From Rhodococcus rhodochrous (GTDB lineage: Bacteria; Actinomycetota; Actinomycetes; Mycobacteriales; Mycobacteriaceae), in assembly GCF_014854695.1 (NCBI RefSeq), contig NZ_CP027557.1, positions 4,814,891 through 4,878,890 on the forward strand: a stretch of DNA of 64,000 nt, written 5' to 3'. Shown piece by piece: positions 50,234 to 58,965 of the stretch. Every line of letters begins with the position of its first letter. Positions within the stretch are counted from its first letter, which is position 1. Under the pieces are notes generated by a model that was not told where the DNA came from, made no database searches, and saw only the letters and a list, made by a program, of their open reading frames with translations. The position numbers were made by a program, and so were the translations under genes.

Positions 50234-51505
50234 ATGAAGACCGAAGACATGGTGATGATCAGCATCGACGACCACGTCGTCGAACCCGCGGACATCTTCG
50301 AGAAGCACTTCCCCAAGAGCCTGATGGACCAGGCTCCCAAACTCACCGCCCACCCCCGTAATCCCCGGGTGCAGGCCTGGCAGTTCCAGGGCACCGTCGT
50401 CGGCAGCTCCGGCCTCAACGCCGTGGTCTCGTGGCCCAAGCACGAATGGGGCATGGACCCCACCGGGTACGCGGAGATGCGGCCCGCCGTCTACGACATG
50501 GATATGCGCGTGCGCGACATGGACGCCAACGGCACCCTCGCCGCGACACTGTTCGCCACCTTCCCCGGCTTCGCCGGCACCCACCTGGCGAGCCTGCCCG
50601 ACAAGAAGCTCTCCCTCGCCGCGTGCAGGGCTTTCAACGACTGGGTCGTCGGTGAGGTCCCGGACGCACACCCGGGCCGGTTCATACCGATCGGCATCAT
50701 CCCCTTCTTCGATGCGGACGAATCCGTTGCCGAGGTTCACCGGATCGCAGCCATGGGATGTCGCTCCATCAGCATCCCCGAAACTCCCTACGGTGTCGGG
50801 GAAGGGTTCCCCGACTTCAAGTCCGGCTACTGGGACCCGATCTTCAAGGCGTGCGTCGAACACAACATCGTGCTGTCCCTGCACATCGGAGGCGGCATCA
50901 ACCTGGTCAAGCGGCCCGAGGGATTCGACATCGACAACATGCTGATGCTCACGCCGCTCATCTCGACAATCGCGGCCACCGACATGATGCTCAGCGGCGC
51001 GTTCAAGAAGTTCCCCGACCTCAAGGTCGCTATGAGTGAGGGCGGCGTCGGATGGGTGGCGCCGTGGCTGGACCGCCTCGACCGGCACATCGTCAACCAG
51101 TCCTGGACCGGAACGAGCTTTCTTCCCGACGGGATGAGCCCGACCGACGTGTGGCGCAAGAACTTCCTCGCCTGCTACATCACCGAACCCAGCGGACTGA
51201 ACAACCGTCACCGGCTCGGCATCGACACCATTGCGTGGGAATGCGACTACCCGCACTCGGATTCCACTTGGCCGCACTCACCCGAGATCCTGAAGAGCGA
51301 GCTGGACGCCGCTCGGTGCACCGACGAAGAGATCGACAAGATCACCTTCGCCAACGCCGCGCGGTTCTTCGACTGGGATCCGTTCGCGCACACCCTGCGT
51401 GAGCAGGCCACCGTCGGCGCGCTGCGGGCACGCGCCACCGATGTGGACATCAGCGAGACCTCCAAGGAGGAGTACCGCCGCCGCTACGAGCTCGCCAATT
51501 CGTGA
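50234..51505 (+). CDS. amidohydrolase-superfamily protein (ACMSD-like)
   Basis: A 423-residue TIM-barrel metal hydrolase/decarboxylase. SIDDHVVEP near the N-terminus, LSLHIGGG in the middle and WECDYPHSDSTWPHS near 335 match the amidohydrolase_2 group that includes 2-amino-3-carboxymuconate semialdehyde decarboxylase. Substrates of related actinobacterial proteins next to P450s are largely unknown. AAAGG precedes ATG 50234. Confidence 0.88.
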   Translation: MKTEDMVMISIDDHVVEPADIFEKHFPKSLMDQAPKLTAHPRNPRVQAWQFQGTVVGSSGLNAVVSWPKHEWGMDPTGYAEMRPAVYDMDMRVRDMDANGTLAATLFATFPGFAGTHLASLPDKKLSLAACRAFNDWVVGEVPDAHPGRFIPIGIIPFFDADESVAEVHRIAAMGCRSISIPETPYGVGEGFPDFKSGYWDPIFKACVEHNIVLSLHIGGGINLVKRPEGFDIDNMLMLTPLISTIAATDMMLSGAFKKFPDLKVAMSEGGVGWVAPWLDRLDRHIVNQSWTGTSFLPDGMSPTDVWRKNFLACYITEPSGLNNRHRLGIDTIAWECDYPHSDSTWPHSPEILKSELDAARCTDEEIDKITFANAARFFDWDPFAHTLREQATVGALRARATDVDISETSKEEYRRRYELANS

Positions 51506-51542
51506 GCCGACCGGAACATCCGCTTCGACCGACAGGAAAGAA

Positions 51543-52304
51543 ATGACAGACAGCCCCCAACTGGACGGCAAGGTCGCCATCGTCACCGGCGCCGGAGGTG
51601 GGATCGGCCGCGCCTACTCCCGTGGTCTCGCCGAGGCGGGTGCCGCAGTAGTGCTCGCAGACGTCAACCTCGAGGCTGCCACCGCCGCCGCGAAGGAGCT
51701 CGAAACGGACGGCCATCGCGTGCTGGCCGTCGGCGTCGACGTCCGCGACGAGGCCAGTACGACCGAAATGGCAGCTGCCGCAGCCGAACACTTCGGCTCC
51801 GTCGACATCCTCGTCAACAATGCCGGCCTGATGGCCGAGGTGGTCGGCGAAGGGTCCCTCACGACGATGGACATCGAGCTGTGGAACCGTACCCTCGCCG
51901 TCAACCTGACCGGCCCGCTCCTGTGCACCCGCGCCGTGGTGCCGTACATGAAGGAGCGCGGCTACGGCAAGATCGTGAACCAGTCCTCGAGCGGCGCGTT
52001 CATGGCCGCGCAGGCCTACGGCATCACCAAACTCGGTCTCGTGAGCATGACGGTCTCGCTGTCACGCGAGTTGGCGCCGTTCGGTATCCGCGTGAACGCG
52101 ATCGCTCCCGGCATGGTCAACACCGAGGCCGGTTCGATCGCGTCGCCGCCCGAGCTCAAGGAGATGGTCAAGCATGCCATCCCGTTCCCGTTCGGTGAGC
52201 CCGAGGAACTGATCCCCGGTCTGCTGTACCTCGTGTCGTCCGGCAGCGACTGGGTCACCGGACACACCCTCAACATCGACGGCGGCTGGGTCGTCCGGGT
52301 CTGA
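51543..52304 (+). CDS. short-chain dehydrogenase/reductase
   Basis: A 253-residue SDR with GAGGGIGR, LADVN (NAD type), NNAG, a short QSSSG loop and YGITK. AGGAAAG precedes the ATG. As the gene after P450 and amidohydrolase it may oxidise the hydroxyl introduced by the P450. Confidence 0.9.
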   Translation: MTDSPQLDGKVAIVTGAGGGIGRAYSRGLAEAGAAVVLADVNLEAATAAAKELETDGHRVLAVGVDVRDEASTTEMAAAAAEHFGSVDILVNNAGLMAEVVGEGSLTTMDIELWNRTLAVNLTGPLLCTRAVVPYMKERGYGKIVNQSSSGAFMAAQAYGITKLGLVSMTVSLSRELAPFGIRVNAIAPGMVNTEAGSIASPPELKEMVKHAIPFPFGEPEELIPGLLYLVSSGSDWVTGHTLNIDGGWVVRV

Positions 52305-52344
52305 AGCTCCAGTAGACCAACCCTTCTCACAGACAGGACCACGC

Positions 52345-52671
52345 ATGAAGCACTACTTGCTCGTCGAGTCGTACCCGTCACATCCCGAGCGGCTGGAAGA
52401 GTTCAACAAGTGGTACGACGAGGTGCACATCCCCGAAGTGGTGGCCCTCGACGGATTCGTCGGTGCCACACGGCTGTCCCCCGCCGACGCGGACGGCGGC
52501 CCGTCGGTCACCCTCTACGAACTCGAGGGTGATCCCGCGGCGGCCAAGGCCAACGTCCACGCCGCGGCGGCAGCGAAGCAGCTGAACATGTCGGACTCGC
52601 TCAGCTACGGCCCCATCCCGAAGATGCGGATCATGGAAGTGAAGTCGGAGTACGTCAAGCCCCGTTCGTGA
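52345..52671 (+). CDS. EthD-like dimeric alpha/beta-barrel protein
   Basis: A 108-residue ferredoxin-like-fold protein; FNKWYDEVHIPEVVALDGF near 20-38 is the EthD/ABM-type signature with the conserved His. EthD proteins accompany P450 systems such as EthABCD, with unclear function. It is the last gene of the P450 operon. Confidence 0.82.
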   Translation: MKHYLLVESYPSHPERLEEFNKWYDEVHIPEVVALDGFVGATRLSPADADGGPSVTLYELEGDPAAAKANVHAAAAAKQLNMSDSLSYGPIPKMRIMEVKSEYVKPRS

Positions 52672-52687
52672 ACGGAGCACGGAAGCC

Positions 52688-52722
52688 GTAGGGCCGCTGC
52701 CGGGATCCGGCAGCGACCCTAC
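52688..52722. terminator. bidirectional terminator hairpin
   Basis: GTAGGG-C-CGCTGCCGG pairs with CCGGCAGCG-A-CCCTAC around GAT. It overlaps the stop codon of the converging hydrolase gene. Confidence 0.75.
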
Positions 52723-53621
52723 GAGCATTCCAGGGAGAGCGCATTTTCCAGGGTGGCGCACTGTTCGTCGAAGAATCCGCGCGCGACCCCCGTGCGCGAG
52801 GCCACCGAATCGAAGCCGTGGAAGGCTCCGTCGACGATGTGCAGAGCACACGGGACACCCGCCGCCTGTAGCCGTTCCGCGTACGCGCGGTCCTCGTCGA
52901 GGAACAGATCGTGCGTGCCCACCCCGATCCAGGCCGGGGGCAGGCCCGACAGATCGGTGCGACGCGCCGGCGCCACGACCTCCGGATCGGCCGAACCCAG
53001 GTAACTCGCCCAGCCGAACCGGTTGCTGAACGCATCCCACATCCGGGTGTGTGCGGGACCGTCGCCGGTGCGGTCGTCCAGCATCGGATAGGCCAGCAGC
53101 TGGAAGGCCGGTGCCGGCAGTTCCCTGTCCCGGAGCAGAAGTGCCAGTGCCGCAACCAGACCCGCCCCGGCGCTCGCACCTCCGATCGCGATACGCGCCG
53201 GATCGACCTCCGGCCGGCTCCGCAACCACTCGTAGGCGCGCAGACAGTCCTCGAGCGGAGTCGGATAGGGATGCTCGGGTGCCAATCGGTAATCGACCGA
53301 GGCCACGGCGATACCGAGCCGGTCGGCGAACCGCCGGCACAACGCGTCGTCCTGCGCGGCCCGGCCGAAGACGTACCCGCCACCGTGGATCCACAACAGG
53401 GCCGCACCGGGTTCGGTGCCTGCGCGGTCCGGAGCACCGAACCAGCGGACCGACACCCCCGGTTCGAAGACGTACACGTCCGGGTCGGTGCCCCGGATCG
53501 CGCGGGTGAGCATGCGCATCACCGGCAACGATCGCGGGGTCACCGCACGACGTGGAGCGAGCAGCGCCACCGCCCGCAGATCGGGATGGAAGCTCGACAG
53601 CGAACGCAACCGTCCGATCAC
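52719..53621 (-). CDS. alpha/beta-hydrolase of the HSL (hormone-sensitive lipase) family
   Basis: A 300-residue esterase/lipase. HGGGY near 80 is the HSL oxyanion motif, GASAGAG near 147-153 holds the nucleophile, DLFLDED and DGAFHGF supply Asp and His. The GTG start at 53621 lies in a 17-bp tandem repeat. It ends the minus-strand operon that begins with the synthetase at 57788. It may release the free substrate from an ester. Confidence 0.9.
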   Translation of the reverse strand: MIGRLRSLSSFHPDLRAVALLAPRRAVTPRSLPVMRMLTRAIRGTDPDVYVFEPGVSVRWFGAPDRAGTEPGAALLWIHGGGYVFGRAAQDDALCRRFADRLGIAVASVDYRLAPEHPYPTPLEDCLRAYEWLRSRPEVDPARIAIGGASAGAGLVAALALLLRDRELPAPAFQLLAYPMLDDRTGDGPAHTRMWDAFSNRFGWASYLGSADPEVVAPARRTDLSGLPPAWIGVGTHDLFLDEDRAYAERLQAAGVPCALHIVDGAFHGFDSVASRTGVARGFFDEQCATLENALSLECS

Positions 53622-53655
53622 ACGGCCTCTCCGATCACCCGGCGTCTCCGATCAC
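53613..53655. repeat. 17-bp tandem repeat, two and a half copies
   Basis: TCCGATCAC recurs at 53613, 53630 and 53647, with the rest of the 17-base unit nearly conserved between the first two. The repeat holds the hydrolase start and the stop of the crotonase gene. Confidence 0.7.
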
Positions 53656-54419
53656 GATTTTCCTGCGGTCATCCTCGCGATGTTCGCACGGAAGTCGTCG
53701 CTCTGGAAGGTCATCTCCTCGGCACTCATCGCGTAGTCGAGGCTCGCGAGCACCGCCCGCTCGAGGTGGATGTTGAGCAGCCGCTTGGTGGCCTCCACAG
53801 CCTTCTGCGGTTGCTCCACGAGACGCTTGGCGCATGTGAGTGCCTCGGCGAGCGGATCGGCGACGACATGGTTCGCCAGGCCGAGTTCGCGGGCCCGCTC
53901 CGCGGGGATCCGCTCCCCGAAGAAGGCGAACTCCTTCGCGTGCAGCAGGCTGATCTGCAGCGGCCAGGTCAGCGGACCACCGTCGGCCGCGACCAGCCCG
54001 ACCTGCACGTGGGGATCGGCGAGATAGGTGCCCTCCCCCATGTAGACGACGTCGCTCAGGGCGACCAGGCTGCACCCGAGTCCCACCGCCGGGCCGTTGA
54101 CCGCAGCGACCACAGGCACGCGGCAGCGCGCCATACCCAGGACGATCTCGCGTCCGTCGGCGATGGTCTTCGCCCGCAGTTCGGCGTCCTGCCCCAGTTC
54201 GGCGAGATAGTCGAGATCCCCGCCGGCGGAGAACGCCTTGCCGGCACCGGTGAGCACCACGGCGCGGACCTCGCGGTCGGCGCTCAGCTGCGGCCACAGC
54301 CGGGCGAGTCCCGCGTGCAGCGGATCGTTGACCGCGTTGTACTTCGACGGCCGGTTGAGCGTGACGATCCGCAGCGGCCCCTCGGCGCGGACCTCGATCT
54401 CGTCGGGCATGCCGTACAT
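53652..54419 (-). CDS. enoyl-CoA hydratase/isomerase-family protein
   Basis: A 255-residue crotonase. FSAGGDLDYL and VNGPAVGLGCSLV form the oxyanion hole. The catalytic loop LADPHVQVGLVAADGG lacks the standard glutamate. ATG at 54419 or 54410 could start it. It lies in an operon behind ACAD pair 3. Confidence 0.88.
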   Translation of the reverse strand: MYGMPDEIEVRAEGPLRIVTLNRPSKYNAVNDPLHAGLARLWPQLSADREVRAVVLTGAGKAFSAGGDLDYLAELGQDAELRAKTIADGREIVLGMARCRVPVVAAVNGPAVGLGCSLVALSDVVYMGEGTYLADPHVQVGLVAADGGPLTWPLQISLLHAKEFAFFGERIPAERARELGLANHVVADPLAEALTCAKRLVEQPQKAVEATKRLLNIHLERAVLASLDYAMSAEEMTFQSDDFRANIARMTAGKS

Positions 54420-54420
54420 G

Positions 54421-55509
54421 TCAGACCCCCAATCCGAGGATGCGCGAAGCGATGATGTTCTTCTGGATCTGCGACGTGCCGCCCATGACGGACTGGGCGC
54501 GGCTGTACATGTACGAGCCGAGGAGTTCCTCGTCGCGGCTGCCCGCGACTGCCAGGGCCGCGTGTCCGACCGACTGGTCCACCCACGTCATGAGCAGCTT
54601 GTCGAGCGACCCCTCGGAGCCGTGCGAGACACCGTCGAGCTGCTCGGACAGTCGCCGCCGCACGTGCAGACGCAGCATCTCCGACTGCACCGCCGCCCAG
54701 GCCAGATCCTGCGGAGGCGGACCGTCGACGCGCTTGGCGAGCTGACGCACGAGTTTGCCGTAGCGGGCGGCGAATCCGAGGGTGGACGGTTCGCGCTCGT
54801 GGCCGACGACGGTCATCGCGACCCGCCAGCCCTCCCCGGGAACCCCGACCATGCGGCTTGCCGGCACGCGGGCACCGTCGAACAGCACCTGGCCGAACTC
54901 CTTGGTGACACCGCTGATCATCTTCAACGGTCGCTGCTCGATGCCGTCCTGGTGCATCGAGACGATGAACGCCGAGATACCGCGGTGCCGCGGCGCATCC
55001 GGATCGGTGCGGGCGAGCAGCAGGCACCAGTCGGCGACGTCGGAGTAACTCGTCCAGACCTTGTGGCCGTGGATGACGTAGTCGTCGCCGTCGCGGGTCG
55101 CCGTGGTGGTGAGCGACGCGAGGTCGGAGCCGGCACCGGGTTCGCTGAATCCCTGGCACCACCGTTCGGTGCCGTCGATCATGCCGGGCAGGAACCGTTC
55201 GCACAGTTCGTCACTGGCATGGTGGCCGAGGCCGACCACGAGATATCCCAGGCTCGGGCGCGGCGGGCATCCGGCGACGGCGAGTTCCTCGTCGAGGATC
55301 ACATCGTAGACGGGCGGAAGATCCTGCCCGCCGTACTTCTTCGGCCACGACAGACCGAAGAACCCTGCGCTGTAGAGCGCCTGATGCCATTCGCCCTGCC
55401 GAGCCCAGTACTCGTCACCCGAGGTGGGGAACTTTCCGGCCTGATCGGCGAGCCAGGTCCGCAGCCGGGCGCGGAATGCGGCTTCTTCCGGCGAGTCACG
55501 AAAGTCCAA
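54421..55509 (-). CDS. acyl-CoA dehydrogenase, large subunit of pair 3
   Basis: A 362-residue FadE protein with CQGFSEPGAGSDLASL, HKVWTSYSDVAD and SVMGGTSQIQKNIIASR; again Gly stands at the usual catalytic Glu. The start is TTG at 55509 with GGAGGAG upstream. It overlaps the partner gene by 14 bases. The C-terminal lysine in QIQKN is unlike the QRN of pairs 1 and 2. Confidence 0.9.
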   Translation of the reverse strand: MDFRDSPEEAAFRARLRTWLADQAGKFPTSGDEYWARQGEWHQALYSAGFFGLSWPKKYGGQDLPPVYDVILDEELAVAGCPPRPSLGYLVVGLGHHASDELCERFLPGMIDGTERWCQGFSEPGAGSDLASLTTTATRDGDDYVIHGHKVWTSYSDVADWCLLLARTDPDAPRHRGISAFIVSMHQDGIEQRPLKMISGVTKEFGQVLFDGARVPASRMVGVPGEGWRVAMTVVGHEREPSTLGFAARYGKLVRQLAKRVDGPPPQDLAWAAVQSEMLRLHVRRRLSEQLDGVSHGSEGSLDKLLMTWVDQSVGHAALAVAGSRDEELLGSYMYSRAQSVMGGTSQIQKNIIASRILGLGV

Positions 55510-56401
55510 GGTCGATCTCCTCCAGGCTCACGGGGAACAGTTCGGTGGACGTCAGGGCCCGCCGTAGGTACACGTGCTCGATGCACTCCCAGGTGTTGCC
55601 GATCCCGCCGTGCACCTGAACGGCGGTCTCGCAGACGGTGCGCGCGGCGCGCGCGGTGTAGATCTTGGCGATGCGCGCGGCGCGGATCGCGTCCTCGGGC
55701 GTCAGCTCGTCGACGGCCCACGCCGCGTGCCGCAGCACGCTGATCGAGCCTTCGATGAGGGCTTCGCTCTCGGCCAGCATGTGCGCGACCGCCTGGTACG
55801 ACCCGATCGTGTTTCCGTACTGCTCACGGATCTTCGCGTAGTCGACGGCCACCGCCTGCGCGCCCCGCGACACCCCGACGAGGTCGGCGCACGTGACGAC
55901 GAGCGCGAGAGCATGTGCGCGGTCGGCGTTCTCGGAGGAGAGTTCGCCGAGCGTCTCGTCCGGTTCGGCGAACGTCGCGAACGAACGGGTCAGGTCCGCA
56001 CCGGGCGCGGGCTCACCGACGGCCGCGGTCGACACCGTCCGGTCCCGGAGGACGAGGACGCGATCGAGGCCGTGCGCGTCGAAGGCGTCGGCACCGACGG
56101 CGATGGCGCGCGTCGGCTGGTCGTCGGAGAAATGCCGGTGCAGGTCGTCGGCGAGCACCGGACCGAAGAACGGCACGTCGACGAGTCCGCGCCCGAATTC
56201 CTCTGCCACGATGGCGACTTCGACTCCCGACGCGCCGTCGGAGCGCAGGGAGCGCCAGCCCGTCGAGGCGACGGTCTTCTCCAGCCGTGCCCGGCGTGCC
56301 GCGTCGTCCAGATCCGACACCGAGCGGGCACCCAGATCGTCGGCCAGTTTGGCGGCGGCGTCGCGCAACTGCTGTTGTTCAATGGTCAGACGTACGTCCA
56401 T
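55496..56401 (-). CDS. acyl-CoA dehydrogenase, small subunit of pair 3
   Basis: A 301-residue partner ACAD. REQYGNTIGSYQAVAHMLAE and AVQVHGGIGNTWECIEH are clear, EPGAGSD is absent. ATG at 56401 overlaps the synthetase gene by 23 bases. With the preceding gene it forms the third two-subunit ACAD of the island. Confidence 0.88.
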   Translation of the reverse strand: MDVRLTIEQQQLRDAAAKLADDLGARSVSDLDDAARRARLEKTVASTGWRSLRSDGASGVEVAIVAEEFGRGLVDVPFFGPVLADDLHRHFSDDQPTRAIAVGADAFDAHGLDRVLVLRDRTVSTAAVGEPAPGADLTRSFATFAEPDETLGELSSENADRAHALALVVTCADLVGVSRGAQAVAVDYAKIREQYGNTIGSYQAVAHMLAESEALIEGSISVLRHAAWAVDELTPEDAIRAARIAKIYTARAARTVCETAVQVHGGIGNTWECIEHVYLRRALTSTELFPVSLEEIDLGLS

Positions 56402-57788
56402 GGCGCTCCTCGAGTTGTCGGCGCAAGACCTTGCCGGACGGCAGGCGGGGAATGTCGGGCACGAAGATCACGCGTCCCGGTCGCTTGTACGACGCGAGTC
56501 GTTCGGCCACATAGGTGGAGATGTCGTCGGGATCGAGTGTCGCGGTGGTGGCGATCGCCGCGACGACCGTCTCGCCGGCCGCACCGTTCTTCGTTCCGAA
56601 GACGGCGCAGTCGGCGATGTCGGGGTGGCCGTGCAGCACCGCTTCGACCTCGGCGGGAGCGACCTGGAATCCGTTGACCTTGATCATGTCCTTGGCACGG
56701 TCGGTGATCCGCAACCGGCCGTCGGCGTCGAGCCATCCGACGTCGCCGGTGCGGTACCAGCCGTCGCAGAACGCCCCGGCGGTCGCGTCGTCGGGCAGGT
56801 ATCCGGCCATGGCCGAGGCCGACCGCACCTGGATCTCTCCGGTCTCGCCGGCCGGGACCTCCCGGCCGGTCCCGAGTTCGACGATCCGCAGTTCGAGGCC
56901 GGGCGCAGGTACGCCGACGCTGTCGAGGCGGGCGTCGCCCACCGGATTGCAGGTGATGACGGGGACCTCGCTGGCTCCGTAGGCCGGCAACCAGGTCACG
57001 CCGGTGCGCCGGGTGACGGTCTCCGCGACACTCGCGGTGACGGGTGTGGCGCCCCACATGATGTAGCGCAGCGACGACAGGTCGAACGATTCGAGATCCG
57101 GGTGCGAGGCGATCGCGAGGGCGATCGGTGCGACGGCCATCTCGACGGTGATCCGGTCGCGCTCGATGGATTTCAGCATCGCGTCGAGGTCGAATCGCCG
57201 GTGCAGCCGCATCCATCCGCCGGCGTCGAGCACGGTGGCGATGTTGAGCAGGCCGAGGATGTGCGAGGGAGGGGTGACGATCTGGAGCCGGTCGCCGGCG
57301 GTGAGTCCGAGGACCTGCCGCCAGTGCGCCACGGCCGCGGCGAACGAGGAGCGGGTGTGCCGCACGGCCTTCGGCAGGCCCGTCGTACCGGAACTGAAGA
57401 CGAGCAGTGCATCGGCGTCGGGGTCCACGGGGGTTGCGGTGAGGTCGCCGTGATCGGGTTCGATCGGGTCGTCGAGGTGGAGCATCGGCATCGCGGCGGC
57501 GAGGACGGGGTTGTCGCCGACGGCGAAGGCCGGTTCGGTGAGCCGGAGGGCGTGCTCGACCTCGCCGCTTTTCCAGGCCGGGCTCAGCAGGACGACGACG
57601 GCGCCGAGCCTGTCGATGGCCCGGTAGGCCACGACGAATTCGGGGCGGTTGGACGACATGAGTGCCACGCGGTCGCCGGGACCCACGCCGCGATCTGCCA
57701 GGACACGAGCGAGTCCGCAGGTGAGCGCATCGAGTTCCGCGAGGGTGCACTCGCGGTCTTCGAAGGCCAACACGGTGGGCTCTGTCAT
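56379..57788 (-). CDS. acyl-CoA synthetase (AMP-forming)
   Basis: A 469-residue ANL enzyme. LLVFSSGTTGLPKAV near 132-146 is the phosphate-binding motif, GWYRTGDVGWLD, KDMIKVNGFQVAPAEVE and LPSGKVLRR (catalytic Lys) follow. ATG at 57788 is the sensible start. It heads a five-gene operon with ACAD pair 3, crotonase and hydrolase. Confidence 0.92.
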   Translation of the reverse strand: MTEPTVLAFEDRECTLAELDALTCGLARVLADRGVGPGDRVALMSSNRPEFVVAYRAIDRLGAVVVLLSPAWKSGEVEHALRLTEPAFAVGDNPVLAAAMPMLHLDDPIEPDHGDLTATPVDPDADALLVFSSGTTGLPKAVRHTRSSFAAAVAHWRQVLGLTAGDRLQIVTPPSHILGLLNIATVLDAGGWMRLHRRFDLDAMLKSIERDRITVEMAVAPIALAIASHPDLESFDLSSLRYIMWGATPVTASVAETVTRRTGVTWLPAYGASEVPVITCNPVGDARLDSVGVPAPGLELRIVELGTGREVPAGETGEIQVRSASAMAGYLPDDATAGAFCDGWYRTGDVGWLDADGRLRITDRAKDMIKVNGFQVAPAEVEAVLHGHPDIADCAVFGTKNGAAGETVVAAIATTATLDPDDISTYVAERLASYKRPGRVIFVPDIPRLPSGKVLRRQLEERHGRTSDH

Positions 57789-57841
57789 GGTGCTCTCTCG
57801 CGTCGCAGCAATACCGGTCGAGAGGTCTTGCTCTCCTGAAT

Positions 57842-57856
57842 GAGAATAGTACTCTC
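57842..57856. promoter_or_regulatory. island operator, copy 8
   Basis: GAGAATAGTACTCTC is one base from a perfect palindrome. It lies between the synthetase operon (-) and the reductase gene (+), 54 and 37 bases from their starts. Confidence 0.7.
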
Positions 57857-57893
57857 GTTCTTGCAGAACATTGATACCAGGAGGAGACGGTCC

Positions 57894-58913
57894 ATGGCGA
57901 GACCACCTTTGTTTCAACGCGCGACCGTGACCCGGATCGTGAAGGAGACCGACGACGCCCGCACCTACGTGCTCGCTCCCCTCGACGGGCCCTTCACCTA
58001 CAAGTCAGGGCAGTTCTGCACCTTCAAGGTGAAGGTCGACGGCACCGATCTGTATCGCTCGTACTCGATGTCGAGCGCGCCCGAGACCGACACCGAGATG
58101 ATGACCACCGTCAAGCGGGTCACCGGCGGAGCCGTCTCGAACTGGTTGCACGACAACATCGCGGAAGGCGACGAGGTCGAGATCACCCGACCCGCAGGCA
58201 CGTTCATCCTCCGCGACGCAGCCGGTCCGGTGCTCGGCTTCGCCGGCGGAAGCGGCATCACGCCGATCCTGTCGCTCGCCAAGAGCGCACTCGCGACGAC
58301 CGACCGGCCGGTGCGCCTGCTGATCGCCGACCGCGACCGCGCGTCCGCGATCTTCGCGAGCCTCACCGACGAACTCGTCGACCGGTACGCGGGTCGCCTC
58401 GAGGTGGTGCGGCACTTCGACGACGAGAGCGGGCTGCTCACCCCCGACGCCGTGCGCGCCTTCGTCGGATCCGACGGCGGCGCCGACAGCTACCTGTGCG
58501 GTCCGGAAGCGTTCATGGACATGGTCGAGGCCGCGCTCCCCGGCCCCGGCAACATCTACAGCGAACGGTTCGGCAGCGCAGCCGAACCCATCAAGGCCGA
58601 GGACGCCCAGGAGGCGGAGTCCGCCCCGAGCGGGGAGGTGAAGGGCACCGTCTCGATCCGGCTCGGCAACCAGCGCGTCTCCGTGCCCCGGCACGCCGGT
58701 GAGACACTGCTCGAGAGCGCGCGTCGCGCGGGCCTGGCGCCGCCGTTCTCGTGCGAGGCCGGCAACTGCGCGACCTGCATCGCCAAGATCACCCACGGCA
58801 GCGCGACGATGCGCGTCAACGACGCATTGTCCGAGGAGGAGATCGCCGACGGATACATCCTCACCTGCCAGGGCGTGCCCGACAGCGAGGACATCAAGGT
58901 CAAGTACGTCTGA
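57894..58913 (+). CDS. Rieske oxygenase reductase (KshB/PaaE-type)
   Basis: A 339-residue flavoprotein with FAD domain (RSYSMSSAP near 65-73), NAD domain (GGSGITPILSLAK near 120), and a C-terminal plant-type [2Fe-2S] domain with Cys287, Cys292, Cys295 and Cys325. This order is that of KshB and PaaE. AGGAGGAG precedes ATG 57894. It carries an island operator and is the natural donor for the Rieske oxygenase 30 kb away; no other such reductase is in the window. Confidence 0.93.
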   Translation: MARPPLFQRATVTRIVKETDDARTYVLAPLDGPFTYKSGQFCTFKVKVDGTDLYRSYSMSSAPETDTEMMTTVKRVTGGAVSNWLHDNIAEGDEVEITRPAGTFILRDAAGPVLGFAGGSGITPILSLAKSALATTDRPVRLLIADRDRASAIFASLTDELVDRYAGRLEVVRHFDDESGLLTPDAVRAFVGSDGGADSYLCGPEAFMDMVEAALPGPGNIYSERFGSAAEPIKAEDAQEAESAPSGEVKGTVSIRLGNQRVSVPRHAGETLLESARRAGLAPPFSCEAGNCATCIAKITHGSATMRVNDALSEEEIADGYILTCQGVPDSEDIKVKYV

Positions 58914-58921
58914 TGCCGATT

Positions 58922-58960
58922 CGGTTGTTTCGACGGCGTCATACGCGGTGGGAACAACCG
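58922..58960. repeat. dispersed palindromic element, copy B
   Basis: CGGTTGTT at 58922-58929 and AACAACCG at 58953-58960 are the ends of an imperfect hairpin. It matches the reverse complement of the element at 42310-42348 at 35 of 39 positions. It lies between converging genes and can act as a terminator. Confidence 0.75.
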
Positions 58961-58965
58961 GATTT

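Noticed and set aside
14156-57856. KstR-type cholesterol regulon
   Set aside because: The palindromes have a GAGAAT/ATTCTC core with 3-base spacer and do not fit TnnAACnnGTTnnA.
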